In this document: positions 29,732 through 37,525 of the stretch, piece after piece
Layout: every line of letters begins with the position of its first letter
Position numbering within the stretch: the stretch's first letter is position 1
Program-made: the position numbers and the translations under genes
The notes under the pieces: model-generated
Told to the model about the DNA's origin: nothing
The model's input: the letters and a program-made list of their open reading frames with translations, nothing else
The model's database searches: none
Virus record (IMG/VR): IMGVR_UViG_3300009001_000013
Coordinates: 1-58,349 of that record
DNA: 58,349 nt
Direction: 5' to 3' (one strand)
From: a virus

Positions 29732-31436
29732 GGAGGGCAAGTCTCAGCCACGTGTTGAGGCTATCCGAAGTGGCGATAAGAAAGCTAAGCAGGAGCTTCC
29801 AGCTGTCTGCTTTAGTGGTGTGTTCTCCGATGGTGTTCGGAGTGACGAAACCTTGAAGTATCATAGTGGTCTTATCGTACTAGACTTTGACCACGTAGAT
29901 TCAGAGCGAGTAAAGTCGGCACTAGCCGGTGACAAGTACGTCATGTCCTGCTGGATATCACCAAGCGGTGACGGAGTCAAGGCATTGGTAGAGGTAACGA
30001 ATACGGAAAGGCATCGTGACCACTATCGTTCTCTTCGTGCATACTTTGACGACCAGTATGGGCTGGAGCTTGACAAGACAGGTGAGAATGAATCACGCGC
30101 TTGCTTTGAATCCTATGACCCGCAAATTGTAATCAAGGAGGAGTACGAGCGATACGGCGGCATGCTGTCTGAACGTTCAGAGAACCAGCAACTTCCAGAG
30201 CTTGGTGGTAAGACAGACTTCAGTAAGATTAATACTGCTGCTAGGATGATTGCCAAGGCTAATGATGGAGAGAAGCATCATATACTAGCAAAAGCCTCTA
30301 CTTTGATGGGAGGATTCATCGCGAGCGGTATCGTCGAAGAGGACGTAGCTCGATGGGTTCTTCAAAGGGAGATAGAGAAGCGAAATCCAAAAGACCTTGA
30401 CGGTGCGCTCAAGACTATTGACGATGGCATCAACAACGGCAAGAACCAACCCATTGGCGAGACGCTAAACGATGAGGAGAGGTTCAAGCGTGAGATGAAG
30501 CTGAATGATGGGGACATGTCCTTCATATCCAGTGATGATATTGATTACGATTGGATTGAGGAGTATGTGTATGGCAACATCCCTCTTGGGATGACTACTG
30601 GTAACTCGCGTGTCGATGAATACTTTGTGTTCAAGAAGGAGTTCGTCATGATTAACGGACACAGTAACATTGGTAAGACTACGTTTGCCTTGTGGATGCT
30701 CGTGGCTAGCGCGATGAACCATGATTGGAGGTGGGTAATCTACAGTGCTGAGAACAGAACAGCGGCAATCAAGATGAAGCTGATGACCTTTGCATTGAAT
30801 AAGAAGATGACTAGCACCACACATCAAGAGCGCAAGGCTGCTCGCAAGTGGGTAGAAGAACACTTCATTGTCATTGACAACAGCAAGACGTATAGCTACA
30901 TGGATGTTATTCTTTTCTGTGAGAAGGTGCACAGGCAGCAACCCATTGACGGTTTGTTTGTTGACCCTTACAACAGCCTCAAGACAGAGATGAGTTCAGG
31001 TCGTGGTATTGGTATGCACGAGTATCATTACGAAGCTGCATCAGAGTTCCTGACCTTCAGCAACAACATGAGTGTAGCTGTATGGGTGAACGCCCACAGC
31101 ATCACTGAGAGTCAGCGTAGAAAGGGCGACGATGGTTTACAGATAGCTCCATACGCAGAGGACACAGAACACGGCGGCAAGTGGGTGAACCGTGCTGATT
31201 GTTTTATCACCTTACACAGAAAGATTCAGCACCACGATGCAATTCAAAGGCGATGCGTAGAGATGCACGTTCGCAAGGTGAGGGAGGTTGATACAGGCGG
31301 TAAGCCCACCCCATTCCTTGAACCATTGATGTTCGAGTTCAACTCAACGCAATCAGGGTTTGGCTTAGCTGGCCCGGAGCCTAAGTTGTTCCCAACACTT
31401 AGTGAAAAACTTGTTGGTAAACAAAGTGAGATATGA
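29640..31436 (+). CDS. Primase-helicase fusion (BT4734/VirE_N-type primase-like domain plus RecA-fold helicase)
   Basis: A 598-residue protein. The N-terminal domain (about 55-170) carries LIVLDFDHVD and WISPSGDGVKALVEV, the pattern of the BT4734/VirE_N family, which belongs to the archaeo-eukaryotic primase-like superfamily. The C-terminal part is a RecA-fold helicase with Walker A GHSNIGKT (340-347) and Walker B IDGLFVDPYNSL (D442). A histidine motif NAHSITESQ follows. It would prime and unwind DNA at the phage fork. No DNA polymerase gene was found in the window, so replication may use the host polymerase. Confidence 0.8.
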   Translation: MENKRVTIYPTIYRTQEAHITTLEYVLTRIKEGKSQPRVEAIRSGDKKAKQELPAVCFSGVFSDGVRSDETLKYHSGLIVLDFDHVDSERVKSALAGDKYVMSCWISPSGDGVKALVEVTNTERHRDHYRSLRAYFDDQYGLELDKTGENESRACFESYDPQIVIKEEYERYGGMLSERSENQQLPELGGKTDFSKINTAARMIAKANDGEKHHILAKASTLMGGFIASGIVEEDVARWVLQREIEKRNPKDLDGALKTIDDGINNGKNQPIGETLNDEERFKREMKLNDGDMSFISSDDIDYDWIEEYVYGNIPLGMTTGNSRVDEYFVFKKEFVMINGHSNIGKTTFALWMLVASAMNHDWRWVIYSAENRTAAIKMKLMTFALNKKMTSTTHQERKAARKWVEEHFIVIDNSKTYSYMDVILFCEKVHRQQPIDGLFVDPYNSLKTEMSSGRGIGMHEYHYEAASEFLTFSNNMSVAVWVNAHSITESQRRKGDDGLQIAPYAEDTEHGGKWVNRADCFITLHRKIQHHDAIQRRCVEMHVRKVREVDTGGKPTPFLEPLMFEFNSTQSGFGLAGPEPKLFPTLSEKLVGKQSEI

Positions 31437-31460
31437 TTTGACCGCTTCGTAAATTGTATC

Positions 31461-31934
31461 ATGGCTATTCGCAGAAGAAAGAACCTGACGAAGCCACTGA
31501 AGGGGAGAAAGAAAAGAGACCTCAGCAGAGGCAAAGTAAAGCTTAAGTCAACCCTTGAGACTTACTGCTACGACCAGCTTAAAGAAGCAAAGCTAAAGTT
31601 CGAATACGAGTCCGAAACGTTTCAGTTGGTGGACTCGTTTCGGTATCCGGGTATTTACTACAAGTCAACCAGAGGCAAGGATGTAATGAGCGACGCTACC
31701 AACAAGGTGGTGTTAGCAATTAAGTACACCCCAGACTTCATTAGTCACGAGCATAGGTTTATCATTGAAACCAAAGGATACGTTCCATCCCAGCACACCT
31801 TTCCGTTGAGGTGGAAGCTGTTCCTAAAGTACATGCACGACAATGATATGGATGACTACATGCTATTCATTCCGAAGAACAAAAAACAGGTAGACCACAC
31901 CATTGAAATCATAAAATCCCACATCAATGACTGA
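31461..31934 (+). CDS. T7 endonuclease I-like PD-(D/E)XK nuclease
   Basis: A 157-residue protein with a very basic N-terminus (RRRKNLTKPLKGRKKRD) and the nuclease core STLETYCYDQL (E33), YTPDFI (D92) and FIIETKGY (E103, K105), the layout of phage endonuclease I-type Holliday-junction resolvases. It would cut branched DNA produced by recombination before packaging. It overlaps the next gene by eight bases. Confidence 0.75.
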   Translation: MAIRRRKNLTKPLKGRKKRDLSRGKVKLKSTLETYCYDQLKEAKLKFEYESETFQLVDSFRYPGIYYKSTRGKDVMSDATNKVVLAIKYTPDFISHEHRFIIETKGYVPSQHTFPLRWKLFLKYMHDNDMDDYMLFIPKNKKQVDHTIEIIKSHIND

Positions 31935-32148
31935 GCAGAAACTCAGTGAGCTTTACCACTACGCAACGGATGAGATACATAAGTTGACCGCCGAGCTGTA
32001 CGAAGAGCTGCACACAGATAAAGGCAGTCCGGAAAAGGACTGGCCTCTTACCCTTGAGAACGTAAGGAACTACAAGAAGGCTGTCATCATGGAGCTTGAG
32101 TCAATTAAGCACGCACTGAAGGAATTTAATGAACAGCAGCTACCCTGA
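31927..32148 (+). CDS. Small helical protein, 73 residues, function unknown
   Basis: Acidic and helical throughout (MTEQKLSELYHYATDEI, then AVIMELESIKHALKEF). It overlaps the neighbouring nuclease genes on both sides (8 and 20 bases). No family was recognised; a nuclease partner is possible from position. Confidence 0.6.
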   Translation: MTEQKLSELYHYATDEIHKLTAELYEELHTDKGSPEKDWPLTLENVRNYKKAVIMELESIKHALKEFNEQQLP

Positions 32149-32626
32149 GTTAACCGTCACTGACCCTATGGTTTGGGTGGCTGGAGCACGTGCCATGAAA
32201 ATGGGGCATATCAAGAATAGTATCACGGCTGGCAAGGCTAACCTAGAAGCATTCATCGCTGAGGAAGCGGTATCCAAATACCTGAAGCAAAAGCTTGAGG
32301 ACACTAAGGATTATGACATCCTCTGGGTTCCTGACGGAGAGCCCCTCACTGCAGATATCAAGACAAAAAGAAGGACTAAGCTGCCGTCTCCATACTTTGA
32401 TTGTCACATAGCGGACACGAGTCTGCACCAGCAATGCGATACCTACATATTCACATCGGTCATTCAGGAGGATGAGTGGTGGCGAGTATGGGTGCTTGGT
32501 TGGTTGACGAAGGATGAGTTCTTCTCGAAGGCTAAGCGTGTAAGAAAGGGTGATAAGGATGGTCAGTTCGTAGAGCACGTAGACGGATACAAGTGTAAGG
32601 TGTCAGACCTAAACCTAATGCCATGA
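32129..32626 (+). CDS. PD-(D/E)XK-like nuclease candidate, 165 residues
   Basis: A helix with AFIAEEAVSKYL is followed by YDILWVPDG (D63) and then LTADIKTK (D76, K78), the spacing of a PD-(D/E)XK core, with the later QCDTYIFTSVI strand as expected. A restriction-endonuclease-like fold is plausible. The exact activity is unknown. It overlaps the previous gene by 20 bases and the next by four. Confidence 0.6.
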   Translation: MNSSYPELTVTDPMVWVAGARAMKMGHIKNSITAGKANLEAFIAEEAVSKYLKQKLEDTKDYDILWVPDGEPLTADIKTKRRTKLPSPYFDCHIADTSLHQQCDTYIFTSVIQEDEWWRVWVLGWLTKDEFFSKAKRVRKGDKDGQFVEHVDGYKCKVSDLNLMP

Positions 32627-33207
32627 GTTCATTTGACAAAGACGTACAGGTAGCTGAAAGAATTGAGCGTGCTTGGGGCGACTTTGTCCTGAACCATTAC
32701 CCAGTGTCTCATGTTGAATACAGCGAAGGCAAGGTTCCCGGATGGGATTTGAAGCTAAGGAACTACGATGGGAGAGCGAAGTTTCATGAGGTGAAGTTCG
32801 ACCAGTCTTCAGCTGCACCTTGGCTGAACTACAAAGGAGAAGAAAGAAGAGCGACAGGCAACCTCTTTATTGAATACAAAAACCCACGCTCAGGCAAAGA
32901 CTCTGGAATCATGGCGACATGTTCTGATTGGTGGGTGTACATTGTGAAGGAAGCTTATGAGCTGGTTGAGCTTGCTGAAGTTCACAAGTACAAAGCCAAA
33001 GCCTACATCATAAAGGCAGACCAACTAAAAGAATTTGTGGTGTCGGGCAATTTAACTAGCGTCCCTACCGTTAGGGATACTAAGAACGGAACGGTGAATG
33101 CAGAGGGCTGGCTTCTACCTGTCCATACTTTAAAATCTTCTGACGTAATCTGTTACGAGCAGGATTTTACGACGTATATTAGAGCCCTTTTTTCTTCTAA
33201 CCTTTAA
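32623..33207 (+). CDS. PD-(D/E)XK-like nuclease candidate, 194 residues
   Basis: The core pattern VPGWDLKLRNYDGRAKFHEVKFD, here in two pieces: GWDLKLRNYDG (D42) and KFHEVKFD (E56, K58), fits a PD-(D/E)XK fold with an upstream E15-containing helix. A Trp/Tyr-rich middle (CSDWWVYIVKEAY) follows. It could be a restriction-type or DNA-processing nuclease. It is coupled to the preceding candidate nuclease by ATGA, and the RNR gene follows 10 bases later. Confidence 0.6.
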   Translation: MSSFDKDVQVAERIERAWGDFVLNHYPVSHVEYSEGKVPGWDLKLRNYDGRAKFHEVKFDQSSAAPWLNYKGEERRATGNLFIEYKNPRSGKDSGIMATCSDWWVYIVKEAYELVELAEVHKYKAKAYIIKADQLKEFVVSGNLTSVPTVRDTKNGTVNAEGWLLPVHTLKSSDVICYEQDFTTYIRALFSSNL

Positions 33208-33217
33208 TCCATTTTTC

Positions 33218-35122
33218 ATGGACAACAACCAATTGGTGGACTCCATCCCGTGGGGTCCAGTAGGATACGTCACCTATAAAAGAACGTATTCAAGACAGAT
33301 TAACAACAAGCGCAGTGAAGAGTGGCCGGACACTGTAGACCGCGTGGTCAAGGCGTGCGACAAGCAGCTCAACGTAGGCTTCACTACAGAAGAGGAGCAA
33401 GAGTTGAGAGATATTATGCTGAACCTAAAGGGTACAGTAGCTGGCAGGTTCTTATGGCAACTAGGAACTAAGACAGTCGATAGGCTTGGTCTTCCATCGC
33501 TTCAGAACTGCGCCTTCGTAGTAGTCGATGACCCTATCCGTCCGTTCACTTGGGCATTCGAAATGCTTATGCTTGGCTCTGGTGTGGGGTTCAACATCCA
33601 ACGCGAGAACGTGTACCAGATACCAAAGGTTCAGAAGAAAAGAATTAAATTGGTTAGGAAGGATGAAAACGACGCAGACTTTATCGTACCTGACTCAAGG
33701 GAAGGGTGGGTTGAGTTGCTCAAGAGAACCTTGCAAGCCAGCTTTGAGACTGGTGAGGGATTTAGCTTCGCTACTCACCTCATCCGACCAGCTGGAGCAC
33801 CTATCAAGGGCTTTGGCGGGACAGCAAGCGGAGCGGAAGACTTGGTGAAGGGAATCATGAGCATCAACGAGGTTCTCAATAGTAGAGCCGGCAAAAAGTT
33901 GCGCCCTGTCGATTGTCTTGACATCATGAACATTATAGGTAGCGTCGTAGTCGCAGGTAACGTCCGCCGTTCTGCACAGATTGCCTTAGGTGACCATGAC
34001 GACATCGAATTCTTGCGAGCCAAGCGCTGGGATTTAGGTAGCATTCCTAACTGGAGAGCCATGTCTAATAACAGTGTCATCTGCTCAAACATCGAACAGC
34101 TACCCGAAGAATTTTGGGAGGGGTACAAGGGAAACGGAGAACCATACGGCCTCATCAACCTTGATTCGTCTCGTCGCATGGGAAGAACTAACGAAACACA
34201 ATACCCCGACCCCGATGTTCAGGGATATAACCCGTGTGCTGAGCAAAGCCTTGCAAACTTTGAGACCTGTTGCTTGGCAGAGATTTACCTACCCAACATC
34301 GACTCAGCTGAGGAGCTGTTCAAGGTTGCGAAGTATCTTTACAGGGTAAATAAGCACAGCTTGGCGATTAAGTGCGAGGTCAAGGAGACTGAGGACATCG
34401 TGCACAAGAACATGCGCATGGGCATCGGTGTTACTGGGTATCTTCAAGCATCTGAGGAGCAGCGTCAATGGCTTGGTGAGGTGTATCAGAAAATCAGAGA
34501 ATTCGATGTCGAGTATTCGAGAACTAGAGGATTTCCAGAGTCAATTAAACTCACGACAGTCAAGCCCAGTGGCACGCTGTCTTTACTTGCTGGCGTTACA
34601 CCGGGAGCTCATCCCGGATATTCAGAATACTTCATTAGACGAATTAGAATGGCTTCAAGTAGCGACCTTGTACAAGCTTGCAGGGATAGAGGCTATAGCA
34701 TAGAGTACGTGAAGAACTTTGACGGTACTGAAGACCATGGCACAGTAGTGGTTGAGTTTCCTTGTAAGTTTCCCAAGGGTACCATGTATGCTAAAGACAT
34801 GACAGCTATCGACCAGCTTAACGTCATCAAAAGACTTCAGCAAGAGTGGAGTGACAACAGCGTGTCAGTCACCATCTACTACAAGAAAGAGGAGCTTAAT
34901 GATATCAAGTTGTGGTTATCCCTGAACTACTACGACGTGAAGTCTGTTAGCTTCTTGCTACACAATGACCATGGATTTGCTCAAGCTCCGTTCGAAGAGA
35001 TTACACAAGAGCAGTACGAGGAGATGAGCGCGAAGGTTCAGCCTATCAATAGCCTAGGCGTTCTCGATATGAGCGACATCGAGATTCAGGATTGTGACAC
35101 CGGAGCATGCCCAGTACGATGA
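33218..35122 (+). CDS. nrdJ: Class II (adenosylcobalamin-dependent) ribonucleotide reductase
   Basis: A 634-residue enzyme that reduces ribonucleotides to deoxyribonucleotides, giving precursors for phage DNA. It matches the monomeric Lactobacillus leichmannii RTPR type: YNPCAEQSL (C340), ETCCLAEIY (C351), LQNCAFVV (C98), the catalytic PSGTLSLLAGVTPG loop and the C-terminal CDTGACPVR redox pair (C626, C631). The 340/351 and 626/631 spacings equal those of RTPR (408/419 and 731/736). RTPR is 739 residues long, so this is a shorter phage form. It needs cobalamin from the host or medium, but no B subunit or oxygen. Confidence 0.9.
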   Translation: MDNNQLVDSIPWGPVGYVTYKRTYSRQINNKRSEEWPDTVDRVVKACDKQLNVGFTTEEEQELRDIMLNLKGTVAGRFLWQLGTKTVDRLGLPSLQNCAFVVVDDPIRPFTWAFEMLMLGSGVGFNIQRENVYQIPKVQKKRIKLVRKDENDADFIVPDSREGWVELLKRTLQASFETGEGFSFATHLIRPAGAPIKGFGGTASGAEDLVKGIMSINEVLNSRAGKKLRPVDCLDIMNIIGSVVVAGNVRRSAQIALGDHDDIEFLRAKRWDLGSIPNWRAMSNNSVICSNIEQLPEEFWEGYKGNGEPYGLINLDSSRRMGRTNETQYPDPDVQGYNPCAEQSLANFETCCLAEIYLPNIDSAEELFKVAKYLYRVNKHSLAIKCEVKETEDIVHKNMRMGIGVTGYLQASEEQRQWLGEVYQKIREFDVEYSRTRGFPESIKLTTVKPSGTLSLLAGVTPGAHPGYSEYFIRRIRMASSSDLVQACRDRGYSIEYVKNFDGTEDHGTVVVEFPCKFPKGTMYAKDMTAIDQLNVIKRLQQEWSDNSVSVTIYYKKEELNDIKLWLSLNYYDVKSVSFLLHNDHGFAQAPFEEITQEQYEEMSAKVQPINSLGVLDMSDIEIQDCDTGACPVR

Positions 35123-35412
35123 GCAGTAAGGCAAGTAAAGAGTTCATTGCGAACATGAAGATGTTTCGTGTAGAGCAAATCATGCAAGTCTTAGTTGACG
35201 AGGAGGCCATGCTTGCCGATGGGTTTGAGTCCGCCCTGCTTGGTCATACTCAAGGTTCAAACATTGTAGCTGTGTACGACTTCGATATGTGTGTTCACAT
35301 CCTTATGGAACGCGACGGCATGACATGCGAAGAAGCGGTAGAGTTCATGGACTACAATGTCACTGGCTCTTACGTAGGAGAGAAGACTCCAATCTTTATC
35401 TCACTGGTATGA
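35119..35412 (+). CDS. Conserved small phage protein (YNVxGxYVGExTPIF type), 97 residues
   Basis: The start MSSKASKEFIANM at 35119 overlaps the RNR stop (ATGA). The pattern LADGFESALLGHTQG, then VAVYDFDMCVHILMERDGM and YNVTGSYVGEKTPIFI is well conserved in phage genomes. Its function is unknown. It is the last early-arm gene and lies just before a likely terminator. Confidence 0.7.
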   Translation: MSSKASKEFIANMKMFRVEQIMQVLVDEEAMLADGFESALLGHTQGSNIVAVYDFDMCVHILMERDGMTCEEAVEFMDYNVTGSYVGEKTPIFISLV

Positions 35413-35427
35413 AAAGGATAGAGCATT

Positions 35428-35533
35428 GCTGGGTCAGCCAGCTTTACTATCTTGGTATTGTTACACCGGCTTGATGCAGGAGTTTCATTACCTTACGGAA
35501 GCCCTCGCCCTTCAAGGCGGGGGTTTCTTCTTC
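35428..35533 (+). terminator. Terminator region at the convergent arm junction
   Basis: A small stem GCTGG/CCAGC (35428-35442) is followed by a strong stem CCCTCGCC/GGCGGGGG (35502-35509 / 35516-35523) with TTTCTTCTTCT after it, typical for rho-independent termination of the plus strand. The strong stem lies inside the C-terminal codons of the M43 peptidase gene on the other strand. Confidence 0.5.
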
Positions 35534-36631
35534 TCTATAGAATGGGTCAAGCTCCGCGCCAAAGCAAATAGTCCCCCATTGAGACAGAACAATTGTGAAG
35601 TCTGTCACAGTAAAGAACCCATCGCCATTTAAATCCCCCTCAAGCCAATCGAGGTCACCGAAATGGTCTAGGCACATAAGTAAATCGTTAGTGCCTACTA
35701 CGTAGTCACCACTAACATCCCCGATACAGAAATCATCATCGTCTGTGTCAACAATGTTTGGTCGTGTGATAGATAGGATTGCATGCATCCGTTCTATCTG
35801 ACCGGCAGTGAAATTATGACGGCAAGAATCAACATAGTAATCCATGTGATTGTCGTGAACGTAGTCTGCCCAAGGTTGTGCCGGGTTCCAAGCCGGTGGG
35901 CATATAGGGTTGTCACATGACCAGCTCACCTTTATTGGGGGAGTGTCGCATACATAGTCTCCAGTCTCAGCGCAGTCACCTAAGTCCTGCCCGCAAAAGT
36001 CAACGGATTTGAATACGTGTTGCAATCCTAGGTAGTGACCAACCTCATGAATCATGGTTTTGTTTTCGTCTCGTGCTCCCCAGAGATGGTCTCCAAGCCT
36101 GCCAAAGACATTAGACCTTATCCATACACCATCGAATGGAGTGGGAGCTTGAGATGTCCATGCAAAACCTAGAATTCCAGAGCAGAACTGCGGGAATATG
36201 TGCACGTTCATATAAATATCTTGGTCCCAAATTAATGGCTCAAGGTAGTTTTCTGCAACAGTCCAGCCGTAGTAGCTGTACGGGACACAGGTGTTGTATT
36301 GAGCCAGTAGCTCTTGTCCCCCTTCCAGCTCATCGAGGTCGTGATACTCTATGCCATGTAAATCAAAGGTGAACAGCGCCTCTTCGAATTCCTCGTTAAG
36401 ATGTTCGTGCGCATCCCAAACAAGGTCTTCACTGAAGTAACTATAGTCATAGATTGAGCTGTCAGTATGATGGATGTGAACGACATAATTAATGTTCTTT
36501 AATGTGACCGGGTCATACAAGAAGCCCATCATCTTGGGCTGAGTCGCCACATCCCCAAATACCACGCAAGAGTCCTGAGCTGTTGCAGACAAAGCAACAG
36601 TTGCCATGACTAGGGCAAGTAGCCGTGTCAC
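35447..36631 (-). CDS. Secreted M43 (cytophagalysin/pappalysin-type) metallopeptidase with dockerin-like repeats
   Basis: A 394-residue protein. Signal peptide MTRLLALVMATVALSATAQ (1-19). The zinc motif HEVGHYLGLQH is at 195-205 and the met-turn region is NHMDYYVDSC followed by FTAGQIERM, the diagnostic layout of M43. Cysteines and CDTPP fit the family. Residues about 299-353 hold two dockerin/EF-hand-like calcium repeats (GDVSGDYVVGTNDLL and GDLNGDGFFTVTDF). No type IX sorting domain is evident. Its gene is coupled to the holin by ATGA, so it probably is expressed at lysis. It could digest envelope or matrix proteins during exit or entry; the target is unknown. Confidence 0.8.
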   Translation of the reverse strand: MTRLLALVMATVALSATAQDSCVVFGDVATQPKMMGFLYDPVTLKNINYVVHIHHTDSSIYDYSYFSEDLVWDAHEHLNEEFEEALFTFDLHGIEYHDLDELEGGQELLAQYNTCVPYSYYGWTVAENYLEPLIWDQDIYMNVHIFPQFCSGILGFAWTSQAPTPFDGVWIRSNVFGRLGDHLWGARDENKTMIHEVGHYLGLQHVFKSVDFCGQDLGDCAETGDYVCDTPPIKVSWSCDNPICPPAWNPAQPWADYVHDNHMDYYVDSCRHNFTAGQIERMHAILSITRPNIVDTDDDDFCIGDVSGDYVVGTNDLLMCLDHFGDLDWLEGDLNGDGFFTVTDFTIVLSQWGTICFGAELDPFYREEETPALKGEGFRKVMKLLHQAGVTIPR

Positions 36632-37074
36632 CTCTTTGACTTTTCAATGGTGCGTCCAGCAAAGTACGCTCCGAACGATGTCAGCATAAGGATTTGGAGC
36701 AGGTCAATGTAGCTGTCTTTTACATTGAACGGCCAGTTGTCCATACTGTCGAACACCATGGTCAGGCAAAACATAACCATAAGTGTGATGAGTGTCACAG
36801 GTCTGATAAGCTTAGCGAGCTTGACATCACTGTTCATGTCTGCCTTCCACCGCTCAGTCACGTTGTTTTGATACGCAATCTCTGCGTCTACCCTAGCCTT
36901 GGCTTCTTCTGGTGAGATGCCGGGCTCTTTGTCCAGTAAGTTCTTTACAATACCAAGCGCACCTTGGTCGGGCAACAGGTCACCTACAGTGTTGAGTATG
37001 TTAGGTGCTTTCTCGGCAAGCCATTTACCAAGGTTTGTGTCCTTAATTTTTTTGTTCTGCTCCATCGAAATCAA
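36628..37074 (-). CDS. Holin-like protein (3TM holin family type)
   Basis: A 148-residue protein with a helical cytoplasmic part (about 1-90) and two hydrophobic spans, VTLITLMVMFCLTMVF and LLQILMLTSFGAYFAG. This resembles the Holin_3TMs group used for phage and GTA release. It would open the inner membrane for the lysis proteins. The start may be at 37074 or nine bases later. It is coupled to the M43 gene downstream and overlaps the DUF5675 gene upstream. Confidence 0.75.
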   Translation of the reverse strand: MISMEQNKKIKDTNLGKWLAEKAPNILNTVGDLLPDQGALGIVKNLLDKEPGISPEEAKARVDAEIAYQNNVTERWKADMNSDVKLAKLIRPVTLITLMVMFCLTMVFDSMDNWPFNVKDSYIDLLQILMLTSFGAYFAGRTIEKSKR

Positions 37075-37525
37075 TGTATGTTATTGTTACCTCATCGCCA
37101 CACTCAATGGCCTCAGCTATTGGTGTATAGATTCTTTTGTATGCGTTTACCGAGCTGCCTACAAACCCATCAGACTGTACGTTCTCTGTCTGGGTGTCGC
37201 CCACCAGCAAGCAGCCACTAGTGTCGTCGTCGTCGTTACCAGCATGAATGAGTATGTATTCGAAGTTCGGCACGTTCCTTACCCATAGCATACCCTTATG
37301 AATATCCCCGAACCTGCTAGAGTATTTGGAATGAAAACCACCTACTGTTCTAAGAGTAATGTCGTATGTACCAGCAGGTATTCTCGTTTCGTGCATGACC
37401 TTTACATCTCTGTATTCATCCTCAAGAGTATAGGCCATGAACTTGCGGTCACCACTTGTGATGTCAAACAACAAGCCTAGCGTGCTGTCTTTCTGGCTGC
37501 TGAATCTTACTACTTCTAATTTCAT
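37043..37525 (-). CDS. DUF5675 protein, probable lysis or peptidoglycan-related protein
   Basis: A 160-residue beta-rich protein with TLEDEYR, then RIPAGTYDITLRTVGGFHSKY and ILIHAGNDDDDTSGCLLVG, the DUF5675 signature (HAGN...DTxGCxLVG). The His and Cys resemble an L,D-transpeptidase-like site. The family often sits in phage lysis cassettes and in integrated elements, and its activity is not settled. No signal peptide was seen, so export would need the holin. Its stop overlaps the holin start. Confidence 0.7.
   Translation of the reverse strand: MKLEVVRFSSQKDSTLGLLFDITSGDRKFMAYTLEDEYRDVKVMHETRIPAGTYDITLRTVGGFHSKYSSRFGDIHKGMLWVRNVPNFEYILIHAGNDDDDTSGCLLVGDTQTENVQSDGFVGSSVNAYKRIYTPIAEAIECGDEVTITYIDFDGAEQKN

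Noticed and set aside
35426-35632. A 68-codon plus-strand ORF after the early arm
   Set aside because: It crosses the terminator stem and lies opposite the conserved dockerin-like coding region.
37043-37525. DUF5675 protein as a confirmed L,D-transpeptidase or endolysin
   Set aside because: The His/Cys motif is suggestive, but the family's activity is not established, so only the family is called.
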